Notes under the pieces: generated by a model | Told to the model about the DNA's origin: nothing | The model's database searches: none | What the model saw: the letters and a program-made list of their open reading frames with translations, nothing else | NCBI GenBank assembly: GCA_026416775.1 | Contig: JAOAEN010000007.1 | Coordinates: forward strand, 1,161-14,985 | Length of the DNA stretch: 13,825 nucleotides | Direction of reading: 5' to 3' | From: Dehalococcoidales bacterium | GTDB lineage: Bacteria > Chloroflexota > Dehalococcoidia > Dehalococcoidales > RBG-16-60-22 | Shown: positions 1 to 8,198 of the stretch, piece by piece | How positions within the stretch are numbered: position 1 is the stretch's first letter | Layout: each line of letters opens with the position of its first letter | Program-made: the position numbers and the translations under genes

Positions 1-1324
1 CGGGGAGGCTTTTCCTGAGGATACCGAGGTGGTGGTTGAGGGTGGTGGTATCTGCCATCGGAAGCCACTGGAACGGCGTCCCCGCCTTGGGCACGAACGG
101 TGCCGCGTTGAGGGTAATGCGTATGCCGCTTCCGTGTCTTTCCAGCCTTTCCTTGATACGGAGGGTAAGGCGGACGATGCCCTGGACGTCTTCTTCGGTC
201 TCGGTGGGTAGCCCGATGATGAAGTAGAGCTTGAGGGAATGGAACGGGCAGCGGGCGATGATGTCGATGGCGGTGAGGATGTCGTCGTCGGTGATCGTCT
301 TGTTGATGAGAAGCCTCAGGCGTTCCGTGCCGGCTTCCGGGGCGAGGGTGATCGTCTTGGCGTTTCCTTTCTCCAGGGCGTCGAGCGTCTTTTCGGAAAG
401 CCGGTCCAGCCGCAGCGAGCTCAGGGATATTTCCGCGTTGAGCCCGATCAGCCCCTCAAGTATCTCCTCAATTTCGGGATGGTCGGTCACCGCCGGCCCC
501 ACCAGCCCGATGCGGCGGCGGTATGCCATCCCCTCCTGTGCCTGTTTGAGGATGTTTTTGGCGGTCCTCCAGCGCATGGGGGAAAAGGCGGTGCTTACCA
601 TGCAGAAACGGCAGGCGCGGGGACAGCCCCTTTCTGCCTCGATAAGGAAGAGATCACCGAGTTCGGTGGCGGTGGTGATCACGGCGGAACTGGAGGGGGA
701 CGGTTCAAGGTCGCGCGCCACGGCGCGCCTCACCTTCGGCTGCGGGAAGGCCGGAACGTAAAGCCCGGTTAGCCCGCTGAGGCGCCTGAGGAGTCCATGC
801 CGCCTTTCATGGATGTCTTCAAGAAGCACCCCGGTGAGGGCGGGCAGGATTGCCTCTGCCTCACCGATGGCAAGGGCGTCAAAGAACGGGGCAACGGGGG
901 CGGGGTTTGCGGTGACGCAGGCACCGCCGGCGATGACAAGGGGATGGCTTTCATCCCGGTCGGCAGAGAAAAGGGGGATGCCGGCGTTTTTAAGTATCCG
1001 TACCACGTTGAAGCAGTCGAGCTCGTAGGAGATGGAAAAGGCGATTACGGCAAACTGGTCAAGCGGTCGGCCCGACTCAACGGAGACCGGTATCTTCTTC
1101 AGAGTGGTATCGAGGAAGACCCGCTCGCAGGCAATCCTCGGCTGTGCATTGAGCAGGCGGTAGATGGTGTGAATTCCCAGGTTGGACATGCCGACGTAGT
1201 AGGAGTTGGGGTAAACGAGCGCCACGGGCAGCCGCCCTCCCCAGTCCTTGATAATGGCCCCCTCTTCGGGGAAGCCCCCGCCACCGTGCCCGTACCTGCG
1301 GGGCAGGCGTCTCCTTTCGGTCAT
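1..1324 (-). CDS. Radical SAM protein, N-terminal 441 residues (3' end outside window)
   Basis: The reading frame starts at an ATG at 1324 and stays open for 441 codons to the window edge, so the C-terminus is missing. Residues about 33-50 (VALVYPNSYYVGMSNLGIH) and the IAGGACVTANPAP stretch resemble the N-terminal B12-binding-like region of uncharacterised B12-binding radical SAM proteins. A radical SAM cluster motif CPRACRFC follows at residues 234-241, with C234, C238 and C241 spaced CX3CX2C to hold a 4Fe-4S cluster that cleaves S-adenosylmethionine. The later stretches LAPEAGTERLR and LYFIIGLPTETEED are typical of the radical SAM barrel. The substrate cannot be inferred; related proteins modify RNA, peptides or lipids. 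The gene begins 10 nt after the NYN gene ends, so the two are probably cotranscribed. A weak GAAGGGA sits just before the start. Family assignment is firm; function is unknown. Confidence 0.88.
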   Translation of the reverse strand, partial: MTERRRLPRRYGHGGGGFPEEGAIIKDWGGRLPVALVYPNSYYVGMSNLGIHTIYRLLNAQPRIACERVFLDTTLKKIPVSVESGRPLDQFAVIAFSISYELDCFNVVRILKNAGIPLFSADRDESHPLVIAGGACVTANPAPVAPFFDALAIGEAEAILPALTGVLLEDIHERRHGLLRRLSGLTGLYVPAFPQPKVRRAVARDLEPSPSSSAVITTATELGDLFLIEAERGCPRACRFCMVSTAFSPMRWRTAKNILKQAQEGMAYRRRIGLVGPAVTDHPEIEEILEGLIGLNAEISLSSLRLDRLSEKTLDALEKGNAKTITLAPEAGTERLRLLINKTITDDDILTAIDIIARCPFHSLKLYFIIGLPTETEEDVQGIVRLTLRIKERLERHGSGIRITLNAAPFVPKAGTPFQWLPMADTTTLNHHLGILRKSLP

Positions 1325-1334
1325 GTCCCTTCGG

Positions 1335-1892
1335 TTAACCCGGCTGCTTCCAGCACTCGCGGAGCATCCGAGCGTTAACGGTGATGACTTTGTCCGCAAC
1401 ATCCCTGAGCTGCCGGGAAGAGTCTTTCTTGCCGAAAAGGACGACCTCAACGTGCTTGCCATTTTCCTTGATTGCCTGGAGTGCCCCGGCAAAATCGTTG
1501 TCCCCGGCAACGAGCACCGCAACGTCGTAGTTGTTCTTGAAGGAGTGTACGAGCATGTCGGTGGCAAGCTGGACATCGGTGCCCTTCTCATAGGGCGGGA
1601 CATTTGGCCACTGCGGCGTGTAGACCAGCCGTCCCAGCCGCAGCTCGGTGTAGGGGATCGCTTTGATGCTGTCGAAAAATGCCTGCTGCTGGCGGTAAAG
1701 GTCGGGTTCCTGCCGCTGTCCCACTCTGGCGTTGTAGTAATAAATCCTGACAAGGTGCCGCCGCCCGAGCAGCTTGCGGCAGAACTTCCCGATATCAAGG
1801 TCGGTGCGCCCGAAATGGTTTTTCAAAGAATGGTAGAGGTTACTGCCGTCGATAAATATCATTACCCGCTCCGCCATACCTGCCTCATTCAC
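1335..1892 (-). CDS. NYN-domain (LabA/DUF88-type) putative ribonuclease
   Basis: This 185-residue protein has the acidic pattern of the NYN/PIN-like nuclease fold: FIDGSNLY (D15, N18), KGTDVQLATDM (D106, D112) and LVAGDNDF (D131, D133), followed by a predicted strand-rich segment with VEVVLFG. Members of this family are thought to be metal-dependent RNases, and LabA-like proteins have been linked to regulation, but no target can be named here. Length is normal for a single-domain member. The first ATG (1892) lies only 3 nt after a GGAGG; the second in-frame ATG at 1877 (M6, giving MAERVMIFIDGSNL) has a GAGG at 5 nt and may be the real start. The radical SAM gene follows after 10 nt on the same strand. 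Confidence 0.9.
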   Translation of the reverse strand: MNEAGMAERVMIFIDGSNLYHSLKNHFGRTDLDIGKFCRKLLGRRHLVRIYYYNARVGQRQEPDLYRQQQAFFDSIKAIPYTELRLGRLVYTPQWPNVPPYEKGTDVQLATDMLVHSFKNNYDVAVLVAGDNDFAGALQAIKENGKHVEVVLFGKKDSSRQLRDVADKVITVNARMLRECWKQPG

Positions 1893-1936
1893 CTCCCGCT
1901 GGATTTTTCAATCTGGCATTACAGTTGTCTATTTTA

Positions 1937-1942
1937 ATTATA
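1937..1942 (-). promoter_or_regulatory. Possible -10 box for the NYN/radical SAM genes
   Basis: The minus strand carries a perfect TATAAT 45 nt upstream of the NYN start, in an AT-rich patch of an otherwise GC-rich gap. No convincing -35 box lies 16-18 bp upstream, where the sequence is GC-rich, so this is only a candidate. It would be divergent from the gatC promoter about 100 bp away. Confidence 0.35.
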
Positions 1943-2019
1943 CCGCGTTTGTGGGGCCCGGTGCGAACCCCGTTTGCTGTGCTGTGCCTGTTAATATCTA
2001 TCGGTTGCCATTTTGCCGA

Positions 2020-2049
2020 TTGCTGCTACTTCGCGGTGAGTGCTATAAT
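2020..2049 (+). promoter_or_regulatory. Promoter of the gatC-gatA operon (extended -10)
   Basis: TGCTATAAT at 2041-2049 is a perfect -10 hexamer with the TGn extension. A weak -35, TTGCTG at 2020-2025, lies 18 bp upstream, which is acceptable because extended -10 promoters depend less on the -35. The predicted start, near 2056, leaves a leader of about 28 nt before the gatC ATG, containing an AGGGG ribosome-binding site. Confidence 0.7.
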
Positions 2050-2083
2050 TAACAGAAACCGTTATTACCAGGCAGGGGCAATT

Positions 2084-2371
2084 ATGAAACTCAGCCGGGA
2101 AGAGGTCCTTCACATCGCACGGCTTTGCCGTGTGGCACTCACCGATGAAGAGATTGACAGGTATGCCGGGCAGCTTTCCAAGTTGCTTGAGCATTTTCAG
2201 GTGCTCCAGCAGGTGGATACCGAGGGAGTCCCCCCGACGGCACAGTCGGTGAGCCTGCTCAATGTCATGCGCGATGACGTGGTCATGCCATCTCTCCCCA
2301 GAGAAGACGTTCTGGCGAATGCCCCGCGCCGTGAAGATGATTACTTCAGGGTACGCGCGGTGCTGGAATAG
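2084..2371 (+). CDS. gatC: Aspartyl/glutamyl-tRNA amidotransferase subunit C
   Basis: GatC is the small subunit of the GatCAB complex, which turns Glu-tRNA(Gln) and/or Asp-tRNA(Asn) into the Gln or Asn forms in organisms lacking the direct synthetases. It wraps around GatA and stabilises its contact with GatB. The 95-residue product has the normal length and the family pattern: LSREEVLHIARLCRVALTDEE at the N-terminus, a central helix QLSKLLEHFQVLQQVDTEGV, and the conserved end RREDDYFRVRAVLE. The ATG at 2084 was chosen because it lies behind AGGGG and the promoter at 2020-2049; the frame is open further upstream but without family similarity. It heads an operon ending in gatA, with two unrelated genes between them. 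Confidence 0.95.
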   Translation: MKLSREEVLHIARLCRVALTDEEIDRYAGQLSKLLEHFQVLQQVDTEGVPPTAQSVSLLNVMRDDVVMPSLPREDVLANAPRREDDYFRVRAVLE

Positions 2372-2389
2372 CCATCTCAGGAGGTCACG

Positions 2390-2857
2390 GTGAGGATGGA
2401 CAGGGTTTTTGGCATTGTTCCGGCGGGCCCGGGAGTTGCGGCTTTCCTGTGGGGGACGGGCTTTGTTATCGGCGTTATCATCATCGGGGTTGCCGTGATC
2501 TTCGCCATGCTCGGCTATCAGGCAAAGCATACCACCTTTGTCCTCACCGGGGCGGGGTTGAAAATCGGCCCCGGGCTGTACAGCCGTTTTATTCCCAAGG
2601 AAAGGATTGATGCTGCCGGGGTGAAGGTGGTCAATCTCGAGCTGGAGAAGGACTACCTGCCGAAATGGCGTACCAACGGTGCCGCCCTCCCCGGCTTAAG
2701 TGCCGGCTGGTTCCGCCTGGCAAACAGGGAAAAGGCTCTCCTCTTTATTACAGATAAGAAGAGTGTTGTCTATATCCCGACGCTTGACGGCTATGCAGTA
2801 ATGGCAAGCCTGCGTGATGCTGATGAGTTTGCCGGTCTTCTCAAGCGCAATCGATGA
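2390..2857 (+). CDS. Small membrane-anchored protein with bacterial PH-like domain
   Basis: This 155-residue hypothetical has one strong membrane segment (about residues 16-42, rich in V, I, G and F). A C-terminal domain follows (about 46-155) with alternating strands such as HTTFVLTGAGLKIG, SRFIPKERI, GWFRLANREKALLFIT and KSVVYIPT, then a final helix DADEFAGLLKR. The pattern resembles bacterial PH domains (bPH family), where one line reads out a membrane-associated module; no ligand is known. The start is GTG at 2390, 5 nt after AGGAGG (2379-2384); an ATG at 2396 would sit 11 nt away and is less likely. It lies 18 nt after gatC and 16 nt before the nitroreductase gene, hence probably cotranscribed. 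Function is unassigned. Confidence 0.8.
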   Translation: MRMDRVFGIVPAGPGVAAFLWGTGFVIGVIIIGVAVIFAMLGYQAKHTTFVLTGAGLKIGPGLYSRFIPKERIDAAGVKVVNLELEKDYLPKWRTNGAALPGLSAGWFRLANREKALLFITDKKSVVYIPTLDGYAVMASLRDADEFAGLLKRNR

Positions 2858-2873
2858 GCGGGAGGGTGGTGTT

Positions 2874-3575
2874 ATGGGCATGGTGAGGCTATTGCTGGGT
2901 TCAGTGTTGGTGGTGCCGCTTCTTCTCGCCTACGGGTGTGCGGGCGGGGGAAAGACACCGCCGGCGGGGGCTTCCGGCGAGGTAATCACGCTGCCGGCGC
3001 CGTCGCTTGACGGCGACTTTTCGCTGGAAAAAGCCCTTGCCCTACGGCGATCGGTCAGGGAGTTCCCCGCGACGTCGCTCGGGCTTTCTGAAGTCGGGCA
3101 GATCTTATGGGCGGCGCAGGGGATTACCGATGAAACGGGCAAGCGCACCGCACCTTCCGCCGGGGCGCTCTACCCACTTGAGGTCTATCTTGTCGCCGGG
3201 AACGTGGAGGGTATTACCGCCGGTGTTTACCGCTATGTGCCGGGGAACCACGCACTTGTGAAGATGCGCGCTGGCGACCTGAGGACATCGCTTGCGCAGG
3301 CTGCCCTCGGACAGGGGTCGGTGAGGATGGGGGCGGTTGACATCGTCATTGCCGCCGTCTACGAGCGGACAACGGTGAAGTACGGGGAAAGGGGCATCCG
3401 CTATGTACATATGGAGGCGGGACACGCGGCGCAGAACGTCCTGCTTGAGGTAACGGCGCTTGGGCTTGCCGCCGTGCCCGTGGGTGCCTTTGAGGATGAT
3501 AAAGTGAAGGAAGTGCTGGGGCTTCCGGATAACGAGGCACCGCTCTATATCATCCCGGTGGGTAGGACTACCTAG
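2874..3575 (+). CDS. SagB-type nitroreductase-fold FMN oxidoreductase, predicted lipoprotein
   Basis: The product of 233 residues begins with a signal peptide whose hydrophobic core [17 protein letters not shown] ends at Cys22, an imperfect lipobox (A-Y-G-C), so it is probably exported and lipid-anchored. The rest is a nitroreductase fold of the SagB/ThcOx kind: RRSVREF at 58-64 (FMN phosphate contact), [10 protein letters not shown] at 92-101, KYGERGIRY at 169-177, and the helix [27 protein letters not shown]. The Lys-Tyr pair (169-170) matches the residues reported as important in the azoline oxidase McbC/SagB group. No cyclodehydratase or precursor peptide gene is nearby, so an azoline substrate is not supported; stand-alone SagB-like proteins are common and of unknown role. 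ATG 2874 follows GGAGGG by 7 nt; a second ATG at 2880 is possible. Confidence 0.88.
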   Translation: MGMVRLLLGSVLVVPLLLAYGCAGGGKTPPAGASGEVITLPAPSLDGDFSLEKALALRRSVREFPATSLGLSEVGQILWAAQGITDETGKRTAPSAGALYPLEVYLVAGNVEGITAGVYRYVPGNHALVKMRAGDLRTSLAQAALGQGSVRMGAVDIVIAAVYERTTVKYGERGIRYVHMEAGHAAQNVLLEVTALGLAAVPVGAFEDDKVKEVLGLPDNEAPLYIIPVGRTT

Positions 3576-3589
3576 TTAAGGAGGCAGAC

Positions 3590-5056
3590 TTGACTGCGGA
3601 TTTGGACCGGTTGACGATTCACGAGGCACACCGGCTGTTGCGGGAAAAGACCGCTTCTTCTGTTGAACTGACGCAGGCTTATCTTGAGCGCATCCACACC
3701 CTTGAGCCAAAGCTCAAGGCCTTTGTTACCGTGACGGACGAAGCCGCCTTACAGCAGGCGCGCCGCGCGGATGAGTCCATTGCGCAGGGTAAGATTACCC
3801 CGCTTACCGGTGTCCCCCTTGCCATCAAGGATGTTATCTGCACGAAGGGCGTGAGGACGACGTGTTCTTCACGCATGCTCGAGAACTTCGTTCCCCCCTA
3901 TGATGCCACGGTCATGGAAAAGCTTAATGCCCTCGGTGCGGTGATGCTGGGCAAGACAAACATGGACGAGTTTGCCATGGGCTCGTCTACGGAGAACTCC
4001 GCCTTCTTTGTTACCCGCAACCCCTGGGACGTGGCCCGGGTGCCGGGTGGCTCAAGCGGGGGCTCGGCGGTGGCGGTGGCGGCGGCAGAGTGTGCCGGCT
4101 CGCTCGGCTCGGACACGGGCGGAAGTATCAGGCAGCCGGCGGGCTTCTGCAGCGTCGTGGGCTTGAAACCGACCTACGGGCGGGTGAGCCGCTACGGGCT
4201 GGTGGCGTTTGCCTCATCGCTTGACCAGATCGGCCCCATCACGCATGACGTGACCGACTGTGCCATCCTCCTGAACGCCATTTCCGGTTACGACCCGCGC
4301 GATTCCACCTCGGTGCCGGAGCCGGTGCCGGACTACACGCGGGCCCTGAAGCCGGATATCAAGGGGATGAAACTTGGTGTGCCGAAGGAATACTACGTTG
4401 AGGGGATGCAGCCGGCGGTGGCCGAGGTGATGAAAACCGCCCTGAAAAGGCTTGAGGAGCTCGGGGCTATCCTTGAAGAGGTTTCGCTGCCTCACACCCC
4501 TTATGCCCTTGCCGTCTATTATATCATCGCCCCCAGCGAGGCATCCGCCAACCTTGCGCGCTATGACGGGGTGAAATACGGCTATTCCTATCCCGGCGAG
4601 AGCATGTGGGAGAGCATGGAAAAGACGCGCGGGACCGGGTTCGGCGCCGAGGTCAAGCGGCGCATCATGCTGGGAACATACGCGCTTTCCGCCGGTTACT
4701 ATGATGCATGGTACCTGAAGGCCCAGAAAGTGCGTACCATCATCCGCCGCGAATTTGACGAAGTCTTTTCCCGCTACGATGCCCTGGTCACCCCAACCTC
4801 GCCCACCGTTCCGTTCAGAATCGGCGAAAAAACGGCTGACCCGCTTGCCATGTATTTGAGCGATGTCTGCACGCTTCCGGTGAACATCGCCGGGCTGCCG
4901 GGTATCTCGGTCCCGGCGGGCTTTGCGGAGGGGCTTCCCGTTGGCATGCAGATTATCGGCAAGCCCTTCAGCGAGGAGACGCTGCTGCGCATCGCTTTTG
5001 CCTATGAGCAGGCGACGGACTGGCACAGGAACAAGCCCGCTCTAAAGGGTATCTAG
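3590..5056 (+). CDS. gatA: Aspartyl/glutamyl-tRNA amidotransferase subunit A
   Basis: GatA is the amidase subunit that releases ammonia from glutamine (or asparagine) for channelling to GatB, which amidates the misacylated tRNA. The 488-residue protein has the amidase signature and the full Ser-cisSer-Lys triad: K80 in [10 protein letters not shown]155 in GGSSGGSA and S179 in [11 protein letters not shown]. These lie one residue off the positions reported for S. aureus GatA. Length is normal and the C-terminal [14 protein letters not shown] is typical. The start is a TTG, supported by AAGGAGG (3578-3584) 5 nt upstream; the next in-frame candidates are inside the conserved part. It is the last gene of the gatC operon, 14 nt after the nitroreductase. 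gatB is not in the window and must lie elsewhere. No terminator hairpin was found after the stop. Confidence 0.97.
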   Translation: MTADLDRLTIHEAHRLLREKTASSVELTQAYLERIHTLEPKLKAFVTVTDEAALQQARRADESIAQGKITPLTGVPLAIKDVICTKGVRTTCSSRMLENFVPPYDATVMEKLNALGAVMLGKTNMDEFAMGSSTENSAFFVTRNPWDVARVPGGSSGGSAVAVAAAECAGSLGSDTGGSIRQPAGFCSVVGLKPTYGRVSRYGLVAFASSLDQIGPITHDVTDCAILLNAISGYDPRDSTSVPEPVPDYTRALKPDIKGMKLGVPKEYYVEGMQPAVAEVMKTALKRLEELGAILEEVSLPHTPYALAVYYIIAPSEASANLARYDGVKYGYSYPGESMWESMEKTRGTGFGAEVKRRIMLGTYALSAGYYDAWYLKAQKVRTIIRREFDEVFSRYDALVTPTSPTVPFRIGEKTADPLAMYLSDVCTLPVNIAGLPGISVPAGFAEGLPVGMQIIGKPFSEETLLRIAFAYEQATDWHRNKPALKGI

Positions 5057-5133
5057 GAATCTTTTCTGCCCCGACTGCTGGCTTTGCTGCGCTTGTTGTT
5101 GATTGCTTCATCTGCCTCAGTCCACCGCGGCAC

Positions 5134-5163
5134 TTGAATTTGTTTCCCTCAAGATGTTATCCT
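5134..5163 (+). promoter_or_regulatory. Putative promoter of the Lrp-aminotransferase pair
   Basis: TTGAAT at 5134-5139 and TATCCT at 5158-5163 are separated by 18 bp, and the -10 carries a TGT extension at 5155-5157. The predicted start, near 5170, leaves a short leader before the ATG at 5198. This fits the 141-bp gap after gatA, which otherwise shows nothing. Confidence 0.5.
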
Positions 5164-5197
5164 GATTATAACCGTACTCGGGGGAAGTTGGGGAAGT

Positions 5198-5683
5198 ATG
5201 CTTAAGGATATTCTGAAAATTCTGGAAGGCGATGCGCGGGTAACCCCGGCGCAGATTGCCACCATGACCGGACTGTCCCAGGATGAGGTCGTCAAGGTCA
5301 TCCGCCAGGCGGAGAAAGACCGTATCATCCTGAGATACAAGACGGTGATCAACTGGGAAAAGGTGGAGGCGGACGGGGCGGTCTGGGCGCTGATTGAGGT
5401 CAAGGTCAAGCCGGAGCCGGAGGCAGGCTTTGATGCCATCGCCACGAGGATTGCCCAGTTTCCCCAGGTGCGCTCGCTGTACCTTGCCTCGGGGACGTAT
5501 GACCTGCTCCTCGTCGTGAGCGGGGAAACGGAGCGCAAGATCGCCGATTTTGTCTCCGAGAACCTTTCCCACCTTGAGGGAGTGCAGGGCACGGTCACCC
5601 ATTTCGTGCTCAAGCGCTACAAGGAAGACGGGGAAATCCTTGACGGCGGCGAGACTTCCCGACGCCAGCCGGTAGTGCTTTAG
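5198..5683 (+). CDS. Lrp/AsnC-family transcriptional regulator
   Basis: This 161-residue protein has the two-part architecture of the Lrp/AsnC family. A winged helix-turn-helix spans about residues 3-47 (LKILEGDARVTPAQIATMTGLSQ... followed by VVKVIRQAEKDRIILRYK). The RAM ligand-binding and oligomerisation domain spans about 60-140, with VWALIEVKV, FPQVRSLYLASGTYDLLLVV and a closing THFVLKRYKEDG. Family members bind amino acids and control amino-acid metabolism genes, often including themselves and a neighbour. The aminotransferase gene follows after 16 nt, so it is the obvious candidate target; this is inference. The ribosome-binding site is a modest GGGGAAG just ahead of the ATG. Confidence 0.92.
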   Translation: MLKDILKILEGDARVTPAQIATMTGLSQDEVVKVIRQAEKDRIILRYKTVINWEKVEADGAVWALIEVKVKPEPEAGFDAIATRIAQFPQVRSLYLASGTYDLLLVVSGETERKIADFVSENLSHLEGVQGTVTHFVLKRYKEDGEILDGGETSRRQPVVL

Positions 5684-5699
5684 TGAGGTCAGTTGCGAT

Positions 5700-6893
5700 A
5701 TGCCTGTCAATGCCAATAATCGGACGAAGCTGTCTCAGGTGATCTCCGAGCGCGCCAGACGCCTTTCGCCCTCGGGCATACGCAAGTTCTTTGATCTTCT
5801 TGCCGGGATGGAGGGGGTGATTTCACTCGGGGTGGGCGAGCCGGACTATGCCACCCCTTGGCACATCAGCGAGGCAGCGGTGAAAAGTCTGGAGAAGGGC
5901 TACACCATGTACACCTCAAACTACGGCATGCCCGAGCTGCGTGAGCTGCTTTCCCGGCATATCAGGGAAAAGTACGGCGTGGAGTACGACCCTTACGGGG
6001 AAGTACTGATGACGGTGGGCGTAAGCGAAGCACTTGACCTTGCCATGCGTGCCATCGTCAATCCCGGCGATGAGGTCATCATGACCGACCCGCACTATGT
6101 GGCTTATGATTCATGTGTTGTCCTTGCCGAGGGTAAGCCGGTCAAGGTGCCCACCCGCGAGGAAGACGGCTTTGAGATCGATGCGGCGGATATTGAAGCG
6201 CGGGTAAGCCCCCGCACCAAGGCGATCCTCATCGGCTACCCGGCAAACCCGACGGGCGCAGTGATGCCGCGGGAAAAGCTCCTTGCCATCGCCGAGCTTG
6301 CCCGCCGCCGTAACCTTATCGTCATCTCCGATGAGATCTACGCCCGGCTTACCTACGGGGTGGAGCATACCTGCTTTGCTTCGCTTCCCGGTGCCAGGGA
6401 CTTCACCATCCTCCTCGGCGGCTTTTCCAAGGCCTACGCGATGACGGGCTGGCGTATCGGCTATGCCCTTGCCCCGAAGGAGATCATCGCCGCGATGACG
6501 AAGATCCACCAGTATACCATCATGAGTGCTCCCACCCCCGCCCAGGTCGCCGCCATTGAAGCCCTCAAAAATGGGGAAGCGGATGTGCTGGCAATGGTAG
6601 CGGATTACGACCGTCGGCGCAAGGTGATCGTGAAGGGGCTTAACGAGATCGGGCTGCCCTGCTTTGAGCCGAAGGGAGCCTTCTATGCCTTCCCGTCCAT
6701 CAGGGCTACCGGCATGAGCTCGGAGGAGTTTTCCGAGAAGCTCCTCATGGAGGAAAAGGTGGCGGTGGTACCCGGTTCCGCCTTCGGACAGTGCGGTGAG
6801 GGCTACGTGCGCTGCTGTTACGCCACCTCGCTTGCGGAAATAGAAGAAGCCCTGGAGCGCATGTCGCGCTTCGTGAAGAAATACCGCAGGTAG
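5700..6893 (+). CDS. Class I/II (fold type I) PLP-dependent aminotransferase
   Basis: The 397-residue product is a full-length aspartate-aminotransferase-type enzyme. PLP-binding features are all present: N183 in the NPTG motif, D211 and Y214 in SDEIYARL, the Schiff-base lysine K244 in GGFSKAYAMTGWRIGY, and R371 in YVRCCYATS for the substrate carboxylate. The N-terminal SLGVGEPDYATP is the usual substrate-loop motif. The exact amino acid (Asp, aromatic, Ala or branched) cannot be decided from sequence alone. It transfers an amino group between an amino acid and a 2-oxo acid in the cytoplasm. The start ATG is preceded by GAGG at 11 nt, slightly long; the gene lies 16 nt after the Lrp gene, suggesting cotranscription and Lrp control. 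It converges on the MFS gene with a gap of 25 nt and no clear terminator. Confidence 0.95.
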   Translation: MPVNANNRTKLSQVISERARRLSPSGIRKFFDLLAGMEGVISLGVGEPDYATPWHISEAAVKSLEKGYTMYTSNYGMPELRELLSRHIREKYGVEYDPYGEVLMTVGVSEALDLAMRAIVNPGDEVIMTDPHYVAYDSCVVLAEGKPVKVPTREEDGFEIDAADIEARVSPRTKAILIGYPANPTGAVMPREKLLAIAELARRRNLIVISDEIYARLTYGVEHTCFASLPGARDFTILLGGFSKAYAMTGWRIGYALAPKEIIAAMTKIHQYTIMSAPTPAQVAAIEALKNGEADVLAMVADYDRRRKVIVKGLNEIGLPCFEPKGAFYAFPSIRATGMSSEEFSEKLLMEEKVAVVPGSAFGQCGEGYVRCCYATSLAEIEEALERMSRFVKKYRR

Positions 6894-6918
6894 CCCAGCT
6901 TATACCCGGGACGTCTTC

Positions 6919-8160
6919 TCACGGAAGGTATCCGCCGGGCTGTTGTCCTTTCTTATCCTGCCTCTGCAGGAGCCAGACCGTGGCTGCCGAGCCGATGGCG
7001 GCGATTGCCCCTGTGATGAATGCCCAGGTGTAGCTATCGGTGAGGTCAAAGATCTTGCCAGCAAGCCAGGCGCCGCAGGCACCGCCAAGCCCGGTGATGA
7101 AGAGGGTGAGTCCCATGAGCGTGCCCATCGCCCGCGTGCCGAAGTAGCGGGAGATGGCAAGCGGTATCTGGGTCACCTCGCCGCCGTAGGGGATACCGAA
7201 AAGTACCGCAAAGAGGTAGAAAGCCCAGCTTGAGCGGATAAAAAGGAGCAGCACGAACGAACCAAGGAGAAAGAGGCACATGGTGAGGAGTGCCCGGTGG
7301 ATGCCGATCCTTTCCGTGATCGCTCCCATGACGAGGCGGCTGCCGATGCTGGAAAGCCCGATGATGCTCACGAATGTCGCCGCGATGAGCGGGTCAATGC
7401 CGATATCGGTGGCGTGGTTGACGAGATGCACGATCACGATCTGTGTCCCGAAGAAAAAGAGCAGGAAAGAGACCATGATGAGGTAGAGGCGCATGTCCCG
7501 CAGCGCTTCGCCAAACGTGGTTCCCCCTTCGACCTTTGTATTGCCGGCTACCGGGCCGGTAGAAGGTGGCCGGCGCAGGAAAAGGGCACATCCGGTGATG
7601 ATCACGCCTGTGGCTATACCGATGGCAAAGAACGTCTTTGACCAGCCAAGGGCGTTGACAAGCCTTTCGGCAAGCGGGACGATGATAAATGTCCCCAGCC
7701 CCGAGCCGGAGGCGGCAATCCCGAGGGCAAGCCCGCGCTTTACCGTAAACCAGCGGGAAGCCTCTGCCATGCCGACGCCGAAGATGGCGCTCATGCCGAT
7801 GGCTTCAAGGACGGCATAGCTCAGGAAGAACTGCCAGAGGTTATCAATCGTGCTGGAAAGAAGGTAGCCGGCGCCCATAAGAATGCCGCAGATGGCGACT
7901 ATCTTTCTTGCCCCGTGGCGGTCGGCAAGCCAGCCGGTGCCGATACCCGCCGCCCCGCGGATGATGACGGAAAGCGAGTAGACCATGGATACGGAAGCCC
8001 TGTCCCAGCCGAAATGGGCGCTTATCGGCTTGAAAAAGACGCCGTAGCTGTAGATGAGCCCGTAGGTGATGCAGATCATCAGGCTTGAGGCGGCAAGCGC
8101 CACCCAGCGGTAGGCGGGTCCATCCGCGGGCTTCCCGGGCGGATGCGGATTTTCTGACAT
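6919..8160 (-). CDS. MFS transporter, monocarboxylate/oxalate-formate antiporter-like
   Basis: This 413-residue protein has about 12 hydrophobic segments in two halves, separated by a hydrophilic loop near residues 197-220, as in the major facilitator superfamily. The first half carries the family motif A variant GWLADRHGARK at 76-86 between helices 2 and 3. The opening WVALAASSLMICITYGLIYSYGVFFKP resembles the monocarboxylate and oxalate/formate branch of MFS. That suggests import or export of small carboxylates across the inner membrane, but the substrate is not determined. A GAGGA lies 7 nt before the ATG. It follows trpS by 38 nt on the same strand, so it likely ends the argS-trpS operon. 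Both termini are hydrophilic and probably cytoplasmic. Confidence 0.88.
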   Translation of the reverse strand: MSENPHPPGKPADGPAYRWVALAASSLMICITYGLIYSYGVFFKPISAHFGWDRASVSMVYSLSVIIRGAAGIGTGWLADRHGARKIVAICGILMGAGYLLSSTIDNLWQFFLSYAVLEAIGMSAIFGVGMAEASRWFTVKRGLALGIAASGSGLGTFIIVPLAERLVNALGWSKTFFAIGIATGVIITGCALFLRRPPSTGPVAGNTKVEGGTTFGEALRDMRLYLIMVSFLLFFFGTQIVIVHLVNHATDIGIDPLIAATFVSIIGLSSIGSRLVMGAITERIGIHRALLTMCLFLLGSFVLLLFIRSSWAFYLFAVLFGIPYGGEVTQIPLAISRYFGTRAMGTLMGLTLFITGLGGACGAWLAGKIFDLTDSYTWAFITGAIAAIGSAATVWLLQRQDKKGQQPGGYLP

Positions 8161-8198
8161 GAAAGGTCCTCACCGGCTCTGGTGCGGGAGCTCACGGG

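Noticed and set aside
797..1378. Plus-strand open frames over the first 1.3 kb
   Set aside because: They are shadows of the radical SAM gene, which is open through the window edge on the minus strand and has the CX3CX2C motif.
1248..1937. Plus-strand open frame of 229 codons
   Set aside because: It is antisense to the NYN gene, which has clear motifs on the other strand.
4214..5026. Long minus-strand open frame of 270 codons
   Set aside because: It is antisense to gatA, whose frame carries the full catalytic triad; high GC makes long open frames on the opposite strand common.
5057..5133. Terminator after gatA
   Set aside because: The stretch is rich in CTG and TTG but forms no convincing GC-rich hairpin followed by T residues.
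6894..6945. Terminator between the converging aminotransferase and MFS genes
   Set aside because: CCCGG and CCGGG can pair only across a long loop and there is no T tract on either side.
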